Below are positions 8,333-18,964 of a stretch of DNA of 40,727 bases, one piece after another; position 1 is the first letter of the stretch; each line of letters starts with the position of its first letter. The notes under the pieces were generated by a model. It saw only the letters and a list, made by a program, of their open reading frames with translations, had not been told where the DNA came from and ran no database searches. The stretch comes from Rhodospirillaceae bacterium (GTDB lineage Bacteria; Pseudomonadota; Alphaproteobacteria; UBA828), in assembly GCA_002717225.1 (NCBI GenBank), contig PBDG01000011.1, forward strand, positions 1-40,727, given 5' to 3'. The position numbers and the translations under genes are program-made.

Positions 8333-11300
8333 ATGGAACCAGGCGACTTCGTACGTCTTGAGATTGAATGCCAAGAACCTTACGGCATTGGCAAATTTGA
8401 AAGCCATGAAGACGACGTAGTCACAGTTTCCTTTTTTGATACCCCCGTAACTGAGGCCGTTCGCGTTCAGGCACCATTTGCCGCACTTAGGCGTGCAAAA
8501 GTGCCGCGCCAAACACGTGCCTACTGGTTCGACCCCAGGCAAAGCGTGTGGCGTGTTGGACGCGTCATGGACCATGAAGTCGAAGACGACGACGTCGAAG
8601 TTCGCTTTCCAAACCAGGACGACAAATTCTTACCGGTGTCCGATGTCTTCGTTCGTTGGGATCGACCTTTGGAAGACCCCGCCGGCTATTTGGCGCAGAA
8701 GATCAATGAGACCCCTCTCTTCTCTGATGCGCGTAGCAGATATGTCAAAGCCCTGATGGCCCAACGAAGGGCGAGCATGGGCATGCCCGCCCTCTTCTCA
8801 TCCATCATCGACTTGGAACCTCATCAAATCGAGGTCGTCAGGCGCGTCCTTCAAGATCCGTTTCAGCGCTACCTGTTGGCTGACGAGGTCGGTCTTGGCA
8901 AAACAATCGAGGCTGGTGTCCTCATTCGTCAGTACGTTTTAGACGATCCTGTTGGACATCGCGTCGCGGTGATTGTGCCACCCGCCCTTGTTCTTCAATG
9001 GCGCGATGAACTCCGAAGGCGCTTCCTTCTCGAAACAGAGTTAGATGACACGGTCCTTGTGGTGTCTTCCGCAGACCGCGATGCAGTGGATGAAAGTCTG
9101 GACGGTGTAGGAATGGTGGTCCTCGATGAAGCCCACCATATCCATCAAGGCCACTGGTTATTCGATCTTCTTGTGAAGCAGACCGCGCAACTTCCCAGGT
9201 TTCTTCTGCTGTCAGCAACACCCGTGCTCGGCAATGAGACTGGATTTTTGGAGATGCTCCACCTCTTGGATCCTTTGGTTTTTCCACTTGATACGCCGGA
9301 CGCATTTCGTCGCAAGATCAGTAATCGACAAACCTTAGCCGAAGCCGTCGCTGGTTTGATTCCCGAGAATCACCTTCAACTTGAGGACTATATCGACGAT
9401 TTGGTCGAGATTTTTCCAGATGATGCAGAACTCGCTCGGTTGACCGCAGAGTTGAGCATCATTGTCGACCGCTTCCCGGACGAAAATGATCCAGAGTTAC
9501 TCGATGCATTGTCAGCATTGCGCTCCCATGTGGGGGAAACCTACCGGTTGGACCGCCGCATACTGAGAAATAGGCGCAAAGGGGTCCCTGGTCTAACGCC
9601 GGATCGTTCGGGAGTTACCTTTGTTGATTTCGCTCCGCCTTCAATGACTCAGGCTGTCGAGGCACTCGAAGAATGGCGTCGCACTGCTTCTGCACGACTC
9701 GCCGACACTCCGGAATGCGAAGAGGCACAGGCGCTCAGCGCTTGGTTCTTTGAGGTCTTAAAGTCCCTATCGTTGCGGGTTTCGCCCGAAACTCTGATCA
9801 GTTCATACATTGCACCAGGACTTGCCAATTCGAGTGGAGAGGAAGCCCGCGCGCTGGAGGATGTCCTCTATTGGTTTGAGTTACTCGGAGAGGAACAGGA
9901 ACCCTTTCGGGCGGTTGCAGAAATCATCGAGACATCGGACTTGGGAACAAAGTTCATAATTTTCTGCAGCGATCAGGAAGTTGCAAACAAACTGCGACAA
10001 GATCTCGCCTCCGGGTTGTCGGTGCCCGTTGATCGATACGAGGATAGCCTATCCGAGGACTACGCAGAAAGTGTCTTTGCAAGATTCCAAGACGACCCCC
10101 TGCACCGTGTGCTTGTGTGCGACCAACGCGCAGAGGAGGGCCTAAACCTCCAAGGGGGCGACAAGGTAATTATCCATTTCGATCTTCCCTATTCGCCCAA
10201 TCGCATTGAGCAAAGGATCGGCCGAGTTGACCGCTATGGGACAGGGTCTTCGGTTCAGTCGATCGTGATCCGGTGCGCCTCCAACTCCTTCGAAACGGTT
10301 TGGAGTGTCTGCCTAGAAAGCGGACTCGAGGTCTTCAATCGATCGATTGCAAGTCTCCAGTACTTGATTGAGGACGAAATGCGTTCGTTCGGTCATCGGG
10401 TCCTCTTTGAGGGCATTGAAGCGATCGAAGATATACAACAACGTCTAGGTGGTTCGGACGGTATGATCGCAAAGGAGTTACGACGCATTGACGATCAGGA
10501 TGCCTTGGACGCTCTGATTGTTCCCACTGAGGAGAGTTATGATGAACTCTTCGACGAGGACGATAATTGGCGTGAGTTCGAGGCAGCAGTCGACGGATGG
10601 CTCATCGACATCCTCAATATGCGGAAGAAAGACGGCCCCGATATAGGCGCTCTTCCGCCAGACGATGCTGTTTCACGCTACATGTTAGTGCGGAGGGGCA
10701 ACGAAACGCTTATTCCGCTAGATCGCTTTCTGGCCAGTTTTATGGAAGCCTTGGACCTTGATGCTCCCGGGTCTTCTTATCACACCCCTCTTTCTTATCC
10801 TTACAGTAGCAGGCGACGCACCTCGATGTTGCAGAAGGCTCGCGAAGAGAAGGTTCGCCTTCTCAGATATGGCGACACCTTCCTGAGAGGGTTGACCGAA
10901 TTGACAACACTCGATGATCGAGGACGGAGCATCGCGCTATGGCGTCAACGAACCAACTACCACTGTGAAGAATTGGCGGATCTCTATTTCCGTTTCGATT
11001 TTTTAATTGAAGCTGATACTGATGAGGCTGCGCGGAATTACGCTGACGCGACGGCCAGTGATCAAGAAATAGCAATCAATGCTCTTCGGCGACGAGGCGA
11101 CATGGCCTTTCCGCCCAGCTATCAACAAATTTGGTTTGATGGTGAATTGGAACCTGTCACCGATGAGAGTGTTCTGCAATTATTGCAGGAGCCATACCTC
11201 AAAGTCCCACGAGATGATGGTAGCAGGGATCTCAATTTGAACTGGGATCGATGGGCGAAACTCAAAACGATAGAGATCCAGGTTGTCGATTATTGGTCTG

Positions 11301-11620
11301 ACATTGTTCCGCATGCGCGTCAAAAAGCTGGGGTCTCACTTCGTCAGAGAAGTGATTTAGAGAGGAGGATTGCTCAAGCTCTCAAGGCGTCTAAAGAAGT
11401 CGACAGAGCACGCTTCGCCCAACTCCAAACACGGATTCGTCACTCAGACCACATGGATGCGGAATTCGAAGAACGTCTCCTCGAAATAGAAACAAAAACA
11501 GCGCAGGATTTGTACAGGGGCATAGAGGTGCCCCGCATAACCTTGGACATAATGGGCGCGGTCTTTCTCTCGCCGCACTCTCTTGATTATTTGGCATCCC
11601 GGCGCGGTTTGGTCGCGTAA
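8333..11620 (+). CDS. dpdE: SNF2/RapA-like helicase DpdE
   Basis: ADEVGLGKTIEAGVLIRQY (Walker A), VVLDEAHH, LLLSATPVLGNETGFLEML, QRIGRVDRYGTG; first gene of plus-strand operon. Confidence 0.85.
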   Translation: MEPGDFVRLEIECQEPYGIGKFESHEDDVVTVSFFDTPVTEAVRVQAPFAALRRAKVPRQTRAYWFDPRQSVWRVGRVMDHEVEDDDVEVRFPNQDDKFLPVSDVFVRWDRPLEDPAGYLAQKINETPLFSDARSRYVKALMAQRRASMGMPALFSSIIDLEPHQIEVVRRVLQDPFQRYLLADEVGLGKTIEAGVLIRQYVLDDPVGHRVAVIVPPALVLQWRDELRRRFLLETELDDTVLVVSSADRDAVDESLDGVGMVVLDEAHHIHQGHWLFDLLVKQTAQLPRFLLLSATPVLGNETGFLEMLHLLDPLVFPLDTPDAFRRKISNRQTLAEAVAGLIPENHLQLEDYIDDLVEIFPDDAELARLTAELSIIVDRFPDENDPELLDALSALRSHVGETYRLDRRILRNRRKGVPGLTPDRSGVTFVDFAPPSMTQAVEALEEWRRTASARLADTPECEEAQALSAWFFEVLKSLSLRVSPETLISSYIAPGLANSSGEEARALEDVLYWFELLGEEQEPFRAVAEIIETSDLGTKFIIFCSDQEVANKLRQDLASGLSVPVDRYEDSLSEDYAESVFARFQDDPLHRVLVCDQRAEEGLNLQGGDKVIIHFDLPYSPNRIEQRIGRVDRYGTGSSVQSIVIRCASNSFETVWSVCLESGLEVFNRSIASLQYLIEDEMRSFGHRVLFEGIEAIEDIQQRLGGSDGMIAKELRRIDDQDALDALIVPTEESYDELFDEDDNWREFEAAVDGWLIDILNMRKKDGPDIGALPPDDAVSRYMLVRRGNETLIPLDRFLASFMEALDLDAPGSSYHTPLSYPYSSRRRTSMLQKAREEKVRLLRYGDTFLRGLTELTTLDDRGRSIALWRQRTNYHCEELADLYFRFDFLIEADTDEAARNYADATASDQEIAINALRRRGDMAFPPSYQQIWFDGELEPVTDESVLQLLQEPYLKVPRDDGSRDLNLNWDRWAKLKTIEIQVVDYWSDIVPHARQKAGVSLRQRSDLERRIAQALKASKEVDRARFAQLQTRIRHSDHMDAEFEERLLEIETKTAQDLYRGIEVPRITLDIMGAVFLSPHSLDYLASRRGLVA

Positions 11621-14250
11621 TGACTGTATCTAACTCTATCGGCAGATCCTTGTTTGACTTCCGTCAGTTGGAACAGTCGCTAGCGGACTGGCCGCAGAAT
11701 GCTCGTAACTTGAGCGATGTTACGGGATTTAAAGACGGTATTTACAACCGCATCCATCAGATTCTGCTGCAAGCGAGTGATCTGCAGCGGTTGCCCAATT
11801 TTAATGACCTTTTGCCGCTTATTCGCCAGGTTGTCCTCGAGCGGTTGTATGGATCGGGGGTCGCAAAGCTAAAGGTTAACCTCGGCAAGGGATGGCCCGA
11901 ACGTGAGATCTGGGAATCTTTTGGCTTTAGGTGCCAGGATGCTGTGGACCACCGAGTGGTTACACCAACGGCATGGCACCCCGATTGGCTTCCATTTCCT
12001 TGGGGTGAACGAACCGACGAGAATGATCACGTCGACATATTTTCTGACTGCTTTAAGAAAACTGCGGTCCGGGCAGATGCCACAATCCCGATCGATCCTT
12101 TTGTCGGTGAACTCACCGACTACGACACTTACGTTTGCCCTGGGCAGAAGGAGGCCGTATTAAGCGCTTTGCTCATGCCAGAGGGGTCGACGCTGATCGT
12201 CAATCTTCCAACAGGCGCGGGTAAGACCCTCGTAGCTCAAATACCCGTCCTTATGAATGGGCTGGATAGAGGTCTTTCCATTTTTGTTGTGCCGACGACT
12301 GCATTGGCGATTGATCAAGCGCGCCGTATGCAGCAACTGCTGCTCAGGCGAACTCACGCAGAAGTCCCTCCACTGGCTTGGCATGGAGAACTAGACGAAC
12401 ACAAGAAGGAGACGATCAAGAGCAATATCAGACAAGGCAAGCAGGGGATTATTTTTGCCTCGCCGGAGGCTGTGACGGGTGCTCTGCTACCTTCGATTTA
12501 TATCGCCGCGAAGTCGGGACTGCTCAGGTACCTCATCGTCGATGAAGCGCATCTGATTGCGCAATGGGGGGATAGTTTTCGTCCGGCGTTCCAAACAATT
12601 GCAGGTTTGAGGCGTGGTTTGTTGGAAAGCGCCCAGGGATCTGCCTTCCGAACGATTTTGATGTCAGCAACATTTAGTCCTGAGAGTGTGGAAACTCTCG
12701 ATAAGCTATTCGGCCCACCTGAAAAAGTACAAATGGTTTCGGCCGTGCATCTTCGACCGGAACCGAGATATTGGGCCGTTGCCGCTGAAAACGAAGAGCA
12801 GAAGCAAGCGTGGGTCCTCGATCTACTGAGGCACGCGCCAAGGCCCTTCATTATGTATGTCACTCGGAGGGAAGATGCGAATAAATGGAAGTGCGTTCTT
12901 GCGAGAGGGTTGGATAATGTACGCATTGCCAAGTTTACAGGGGAGACCGCAAATCTTACGCGCGAACAAGTCATTCAGGATTGGGCTGAGAATAATCTCG
13001 ACGGTGTCATCGCGACGTCAGCTTTTGGTGTCGGCATCGATAAAAGCGACGTTCGCACTGTTATTCATGCCACGGTGCCAGAATCTCTTGATCGCTTTTA
13101 TCAGGAAGTTGGACGAGGCGGGCGCGATGGGTACGCCTGCCTTTCTGTCACGATCTATTCCCCAAGGGACATTTCTATTGCCGAAGGTATGTCAACGGGA
13201 GGCAGGCTTAGTAAGGAAAACGCCTTCTCCCGTTGGACAGCAATGTTCACTAGGGGAGAGCAACTTGGCGATCTAAGGAATGTAGATTTACAGACCGTGC
13301 CCCCCAATCTACAGCAGCAAACCGACTTCAATCAGAGTTGGAATATGCGAACGCTTATTCTGATGGCGCGCGCAGGATTGGTACAATTGGCGTCGACCCC
13401 CCCAGAAACGTTGGGACGTTTAGAGCAAGAGGATGACGCTGCTTTTGAACAACGCATCGAGAACCATTGGACCGAGTATTACGCGAAAATCCCGATTAGG
13501 ACCCTCGATGGCCAGCATCTCGACCAGAACTATTTCAACGAGATTATTGGTGCGGAGCAGTCTCGAAACCGTGAGGCGGCCAATAAATCGCTGGACTTGC
13601 TTCTCCGTGCACTAAGCGGAGATATGGGAATGGGCGAGGCTATTGCTCAACTCTACACGTCCAGGACACCGGGCCGGGAAATAATTGTCTCTCGGGTATG
13701 CAGGGGGTGTCCTGCACTCGGCAGAACGAAGGCGGCAGAAGAACTCGCTTATAATATCCCAATCGGCGTCGGCATTCACCATATTGCTGAGCAAAGAACG
13801 ACGGACTTGGGCGAGGATTTCTCCGAAAATTCTCACGCTTTGGTGATTTACTATCCAGAGGGAACGGATCGAATCACTAAGGAACTCGAGCAAGCCTTGA
13901 GGTCCCTCGTAGAAAATTACGGTGTTTGTGAAGTGTTTGCTTCGACGAAATTTTGGGATAGTGAAACCAGCTTAAAGGGTCTTCATAAACACGTGCCTCG
14001 GAATTTTATTGTTCGACGTGACTTAGAGTCTAAGGATGATCGAGGCAGTATACTCCCTCTACCAAGGGTGACTGTCCTACTTCCTTGGGGGCAGGAACCG
14101 ATCCCGTATGATGTCGAGTACTCAGAAAGGCCTATCAATGTGATACTGGCTCCAATAAATATACGTTCAGTCTATGATCATAAAAGTTACGTCGAAATTT
14201 CCACGAACTGCGTTAGTCTGAGGAAGTTTATCGAGAGATCTACGATATGA
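11620..14250 (+). CDS. dpdF: RecQ-like DEAH helicase DpdF
   Basis: PTGAGKTLVAQIPVL, IVDEAHLIAQWGDSFRPAF, MSATFSPES, ATSAFGVGIDKSDVRTVIHATVPESLDRFYQEVGRGGRDG; start overlaps dpdE stop by 1 nt (TAATG). Confidence 0.85.
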   Translation: MTVSNSIGRSLFDFRQLEQSLADWPQNARNLSDVTGFKDGIYNRIHQILLQASDLQRLPNFNDLLPLIRQVVLERLYGSGVAKLKVNLGKGWPEREIWESFGFRCQDAVDHRVVTPTAWHPDWLPFPWGERTDENDHVDIFSDCFKKTAVRADATIPIDPFVGELTDYDTYVCPGQKEAVLSALLMPEGSTLIVNLPTGAGKTLVAQIPVLMNGLDRGLSIFVVPTTALAIDQARRMQQLLLRRTHAEVPPLAWHGELDEHKKETIKSNIRQGKQGIIFASPEAVTGALLPSIYIAAKSGLLRYLIVDEAHLIAQWGDSFRPAFQTIAGLRRGLLESAQGSAFRTILMSATFSPESVETLDKLFGPPEKVQMVSAVHLRPEPRYWAVAAENEEQKQAWVLDLLRHAPRPFIMYVTRREDANKWKCVLARGLDNVRIAKFTGETANLTREQVIQDWAENNLDGVIATSAFGVGIDKSDVRTVIHATVPESLDRFYQEVGRGGRDGYACLSVTIYSPRDISIAEGMSTGGRLSKENAFSRWTAMFTRGEQLGDLRNVDLQTVPPNLQQQTDFNQSWNMRTLILMARAGLVQLASTPPETLGRLEQEDDAAFEQRIENHWTEYYAKIPIRTLDGQHLDQNYFNEIIGAEQSRNREAANKSLDLLLRALSGDMGMGEAIAQLYTSRTPGREIIVSRVCRGCPALGRTKAAEELAYNIPIGVGIHHIAEQRTTDLGEDFSENSHALVIYYPEGTDRITKELEQALRSLVENYGVCEVFASTKFWDSETSLKGLHKHVPRNFIVRRDLESKDDRGSILPLPRVTVLLPWGQEPIPYDVEYSERPINVILAPINIRSVYDHKSYVEISTNCVSLRKFIERSTI

Positions 14251-15149
14251 CGATTCTCAATATTGCGAATGACGGATATTACAATGTCCTTGTTACACTC
14301 TGCGGAGCTTTGGCCGTTGAAGGGGATACAAACAAGGATAAGTTGATTGATATTTGCTCTAACAAAGAGGAAAACGCGAGAAAAAGAGTTAGTCAAACGC
14401 TTTTAAGATGGACGCAATTGGGCTTCTTTGTTGAAAATGACAGCAAAATTTCTTTTTGCGACGACGCAAAAAATATTAAGTTAAACAAAGGAAATATAGA
14501 CAAATTTAGAGATCAACTAAAATCTGTGATTAGAAACATCCTATTTGATCAATCTAACAATAAATATTTTTGGGATAGTGAAAGAACAAAGGCGGCCGAT
14601 TTCACGAGGGCTCTATCGTGGGTCTTGGCCCAAGATATCTACAATTTCTCTCTCGCAAAAATCGATAAAGTTCAGACGTTTGAATCGCTACAAATAAAGG
14701 ATCCAGAAAAAAGGCCAATCCAAAACGATGTCAGGTTAAATGGCCTCAGAGTATGGGCAAATTATTTGGGATTTGCTTGTAAATTCAAGGAATTAATGGT
14801 CGATCCGACGGAAGCGATCAAGCAAGAGGTATTATGTCTATTTAAAAAGAATAAGGCATATGCAGCTGATGATTTCGTCAGCGGATTGGCCGAGAGATTA
14901 CCCGTTCTCGACGGAGGGGAGTATCGACTTAAGGTAGAGAGAGAGCTTGATCCTCAACAATGGCGGAAACCCCAGAATCCTGAGACGCTTTCTACATCGC
15001 TTTCCCGTGCACTCTGGAGACTAGAACTCTCCGGATTCATAGAGTTGGAGGCGCGGGCAGATGCTCGAAAGAACCGCGTAATCCAAAGAGAGGACGGGCA
15101 TCAGTTAAAGTCGTTCACTCACGTGGTCTATCGAGGAACGGGTCAATGA
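14247..15149 (+). CDS. dpdG: DpdG-like protein of unknown function, possible winged-helix segments
   Basis: Position between dpdF and dpdH with 4-nt ATGA overlaps at both ends; wHTH-like segments near both termini. Confidence 0.65.
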   Translation: MTILNIANDGYYNVLVTLCGALAVEGDTNKDKLIDICSNKEENARKRVSQTLLRWTQLGFFVENDSKISFCDDAKNIKLNKGNIDKFRDQLKSVIRNILFDQSNNKYFWDSERTKAADFTRALSWVLAQDIYNFSLAKIDKVQTFESLQIKDPEKRPIQNDVRLNGLRVWANYLGFACKFKELMVDPTEAIKQEVLCLFKKNKAYAADDFVSGLAERLPVLDGGEYRLKVERELDPQQWRKPQNPETLSTSLSRALWRLELSGFIELEARADARKNRVIQREDGHQLKSFTHVVYRGTGQ

Positions 15150-18100
15150 CCGCATTACATTCATATTGGCCCACAGAAGGCGAGATAAGCCGTTGCATCA
15201 AGACTGAGGCGGAGTCCATGTCAGATGCCGCCCTTCTCTCGGTCCACCAGGAAACTCCTCTTTCAATTCGCAATGCCGGCAGTAGTTCAAAGCGAGCGAC
15301 TACTGAAGACGAGTTGCTAGATAGTTTTCTAACGACCGATTTGCCTGAAGGAACATTGTTGCTGGTCATAACCGGCGCGTCGGGTGCAGGCAAGTCCCAT
15401 ATGATCCGATGGCTTGCCGCGCATTTAGAGCGCGACCCACGTGCGGAAAAAATGCACGTGATCCGTGTGCCCAAAAGCGCAAGTCTCAAATCAGTTGTTG
15501 AACTAATTCTTGAGCCTCTAAGCGGAGACGAACGGTTTGCGCAAGCTCGTAGTGAATTGGAAGACGCTGTTTCGTCGGTGAATCCAGAGGATGGGGCAAT
15601 TCACTTTCTAGCGAATCTTCAGATCGCTCTTCGGGAGGAAGCAAGAATACTGAAGGCAAAACTAGGGGGTGAACCAAATCATCCAGATATACGCGCATTA
15701 AAATCTAAACTTAATCACGCTCAAAATTTGCCAAATTATTTCAATGATAGTGCTTTAACTCAATATTTTCAGCGGGATGTCATGCCTAGGATCGTTGAAA
15801 GGGCTATCCGCGGTAAGGATGAGGCGCAAGACGAGCAATTTCCTCAGTTTAAGGTTGCAGACCTCAAACTACCCGATGACGTTGATCTGGGTGGGGCTGG
15901 CCAGTCAGTCAAACGTTATTACCAAACCATTCTCAATAGAGGCCAGGATGATGATGGTTACAAGGTAGCTGCTGAGGTCCTTAATTCTGTTATTGATAAG
16001 GCAATTCGTAATTTATTCCGTCTCAATCAAGCAATGGGGGGGGTGACACTTGAGGAAATAGTGTTGCGGATTCGGGATCTCCTCTTGGAAGAGGGAAAAG
16101 AACTAGTTCTCCTGATTGAAGATTTTGCAGCCCTGTCTGGAATTCAAGAAGTGCTTCTAAGTGTATGCATCCAAGAGGCGGTTCGCGATGGCCAGACGGT
16201 CAGATCGCCGATGCGTACCGCCCTTGCTGTAACAGACGGTTATGAGTTGACTAGTCGCGATACAATCAACACCAGAGCTAAACGGGAATGGGTCGTCGAA
16301 TCGATTTTGCCGAGTGAGGAGGACGTGCTCAAACGTACAGAATGTTTGGTCGCTGCCTATCTCAATGCAGCTCGATGGGGGGAGATGGAGTTGCTCCGAA
16401 AGTTTGAGCAAAGCCGAAACGATGGAACAATGGGCTTGACCAATTGGGTAGAGGTTTACCGCGATGAGATCGAATCCGAGGAAGAGTCGAAACTACTCGA
16501 AGCCTTTGGTAGCGTAAATGATGTGCCTCTTTTTCCCTACAACAAGCACGCAATCGGGAAACTGGCAGATGACTTTTTACGAAAGGGTGGCGACCTTCAG
16601 TTCAACCCACGTACGGTGATCAATCACGTTATACGTGACCCCTTAAATCGCCACAGAATAAACTTCGAGAATGAAGCTTTCCCACCCAGTAATTTTTCGG
16701 ATCATCCTGCAAAAGCGTCATTGGCGAGTTGGATATCGTCCAAAAATCTGGGTCAAGAAATTGAGGGTCGACTGCGACAGACTATAATCTACTGGGGCGG
16801 CAATCCGGATATGCCGGAAAACCTCGCCTCCATAAACAGCGGTATATTTAAGACCTTTTCACTGCCGACACCTGAAGAACTTGATATTGGGGCTCCCCCC
16901 GGGCCTGTCGACCCTCCGCCGGACATACCAATACCACCAGTCATCATAGCGCCGCCGGAAAACAATGCGTTCATTGAAGGCTGGCAAGAACGGCTTGAGA
17001 AGTGGGTTACAGGAGAACGCCTCCCTCAAAGGTATGCGAACGATCTTCGTAAATCGATTATTTCCGCATTGAATTCCGCAGTTGATTGGAACGCTGCATG
17101 CATAAAACCCGTTATTGCTAACCAAAATATAATTGAGCTGCCTCATGCGGCAGGAAACCGGCCTTCTAACGAAAAGAATCTAGTGATTGCGAAAAGTACT
17201 CGTGACGATGATGGCCAATTGCGACGAACAATGTTGGCTTTTTTAAGGTGCGATAACCAAGGTTCGACCTTGGATTACCCTGAAGCAGCTGAAGATACAG
17301 CTTTAATCGCGAACACCCTTGACAGGTTAGTTCCTGAGTATCTCGATGGCATCGCTAAAGAGGCCTCCAAGGACGCTTCTATCCTTGCGACAGCGTTAGT
17401 ACGCCAAGGGCGAGTTCTAGGTGTCGTGCCCAAAAAGGTCGCTGGGCGACCGTCGATTGTTGAAGCGGTGTTCTCGCCGGCGCCAGAGTTTGTAAGTTCC
17501 ACTCACCCACCCGACTCACCCGAAAAGCGATGGCTTGACCTAAAGACTGAAGCGGCGTCGGTCCGCAAAGCATTACAGGACCTGTTAGCCACCAAAATTG
17601 GTGCTTTTCAGGGGACAGGAAGCACTGTCTATGCGATCGATATCGCACGCCTCAAATTAATTGAAGAAGAAACGCTTCCCCCACTGAAGGAATTAGATCC
17701 TGACCAACGCGCTCATTTTCGCAACATTACAAAAAACCAGTTACAGTCGCGTAGTAATTCTATCGCGCGAAACCTTTCTGACCTGAATACATTGATCAGA
17801 AGCGCATTGGGTGAGGAATTTGACAAGCAAGTTATCGTCAATGAGGTAAGGCAGCTAATTGACCTCGCAGAGGAGGCTGGAGTTTGGCCCCCCCAATTCC
17901 CTCATCAAAAGCAGGCTCTTCTCAACCGATTAGACGAATTTCGAGACTCTCCCGTTTCTGACGCACTTGATAAACTCGAGCACATCACAACAGCGGTCTC
18001 TATAGAAAATTTGGACGATGTAATTTATGCACTGGGCAAGATCGACATCGATGAAACGCACCGGATCAATAAATTCATAGAGCTGCTGAACTTGTTCATG

Positions 18101-18232
18101 AAGGAGCTGGGAGCGGAGATTAATTCCCGCGAACAGGCAGACCAAGGTATGAGCATCGCCGACCTCGTCGCAAAAAACCAAACGGTACTCGACGAATTAA
18201 AGTCGATTTTTGCCAGTTCGAACGGATCATAG
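15146..18232 (+). CDS. dpdH: P-loop ATPase DpdH
   Basis: LLVITGASGAGKSHMIRWLAAHL Walker A, LVLLIEDFAAL Walker B-like; proline-rich linker; position in operon. Confidence 0.7.
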   Translation: MTALHSYWPTEGEISRCIKTEAESMSDAALLSVHQETPLSIRNAGSSSKRATTEDELLDSFLTTDLPEGTLLLVITGASGAGKSHMIRWLAAHLERDPRAEKMHVIRVPKSASLKSVVELILEPLSGDERFAQARSELEDAVSSVNPEDGAIHFLANLQIALREEARILKAKLGGEPNHPDIRALKSKLNHAQNLPNYFNDSALTQYFQRDVMPRIVERAIRGKDEAQDEQFPQFKVADLKLPDDVDLGGAGQSVKRYYQTILNRGQDDDGYKVAAEVLNSVIDKAIRNLFRLNQAMGGVTLEEIVLRIRDLLLEEGKELVLLIEDFAALSGIQEVLLSVCIQEAVRDGQTVRSPMRTALAVTDGYELTSRDTINTRAKREWVVESILPSEEDVLKRTECLVAAYLNAARWGEMELLRKFEQSRNDGTMGLTNWVEVYRDEIESEEESKLLEAFGSVNDVPLFPYNKHAIGKLADDFLRKGGDLQFNPRTVINHVIRDPLNRHRINFENEAFPPSNFSDHPAKASLASWISSKNLGQEIEGRLRQTIIYWGGNPDMPENLASINSGIFKTFSLPTPEELDIGAPPGPVDPPPDIPIPPVIIAPPENNAFIEGWQERLEKWVTGERLPQRYANDLRKSIISALNSAVDWNAACIKPVIANQNIIELPHAAGNRPSNEKNLVIAKSTRDDDGQLRRTMLAFLRCDNQGSTLDYPEAAEDTALIANTLDRLVPEYLDGIAKEASKDASILATALVRQGRVLGVVPKKVAGRPSIVEAVFSPAPEFVSSTHPPDSPEKRWLDLKTEAASVRKALQDLLATKIGAFQGTGSTVYAIDIARLKLIEEETLPPLKELDPDQRAHFRNITKNQLQSRSNSIARNLSDLNTLIRSALGEEFDKQVIVNEVRQLIDLAEEAGVWPPQFPHQKQALLNRLDEFRDSPVSDALDKLEHITTAVSIENLDDVIYALGKIDIDETHRINKFIELLNLFMKELGAEINSREQADQGMSIADLVAKNQTVLDELKSIFASSNGS

Positions 18233-18239
18233 GCCGGCC

Positions 18240-18959
18240 ATGACGCTTTTAGACAAGTGCGCAAGCCTTCACGAAAGAACGGAGCGACTGAAAAAAATAA
18301 GAGAAACGGCCGATGAGGCTGAAGCTCTATCTACCCGCTTGTCGGAGGCGCGCCGCCTCAAGGAAAGCGTTCAGATTGTCTCGAAGAGGGTGGGGTTTCT
18401 CAAAGAGCACGAGGTTGAGGTCGATCTGTCCGTCGCGGCACAACTCGCCCCTCTCGGCCCATTGGAAAAAATTATTCAGCAATTCTCGGAGAAGCCAGAG
18501 GCGGCGAGTCTGACGAAAAGAAAGTACTGGACGAAACTTCTCGAACAGGGGGCGGCGTGGCGAAAGAAACTAGATGCCGAAGCAATTGAATCCTGGGGAG
18601 GCTTTATTGACAAACAGTGCCGAGGGTCGTCACCAAAACAGCTACGCAAGACACTCGCTCAAACCGAGAGCAACAAAAGCGCCCTAGAAAAATACGGACG
18701 CATATATGACGAATTGACTTCTCTTCGCGACGAATTCCCTGAGTTTTCTGAGTTTTCGCAGACGGTAGAACACGCGCGTGACTTATCTGGAAATCTCGAA
18801 CGCACTGCTCGCGCGTTCGACCATGATGTCCCAGAGGACGTGAAAGTGTTTCTGGCGGCAATCGACCGAGGAGGTGCATCAATAGAACTCCTAACCGAGG
18901 AGGTGTTGACTTGGTTGCGCGAAAATAACTCTGAAGGTGATTACCGGATCGTCAGGTAA
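18240..18959 (+). CDS. dpdI: DpdI-like coiled-coil protein of unknown function
   Basis: MTLLDKCASLHERTERLKKIRETADEAEALSTRLSEARRLKESV...: heptad-like helical sequence; ATG at 18240 follows the dpdH stop and is preferred over the ORF-track start at 18210. Confidence 0.6.
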   Translation: MTLLDKCASLHERTERLKKIRETADEAEALSTRLSEARRLKESVQIVSKRVGFLKEHEVEVDLSVAAQLAPLGPLEKIIQQFSEKPEAASLTKRKYWTKLLEQGAAWRKKLDAEAIESWGGFIDKQCRGSSPKQLRKTLAQTESNKSALEKYGRIYDELTSLRDEFPEFSEFSQTVEHARDLSGNLERTARAFDHDVPEDVKVFLAAIDRGGASIELLTEEVLTWLRENNSEGDYRIVR

Positions 18960-18964
18960 CGTTG

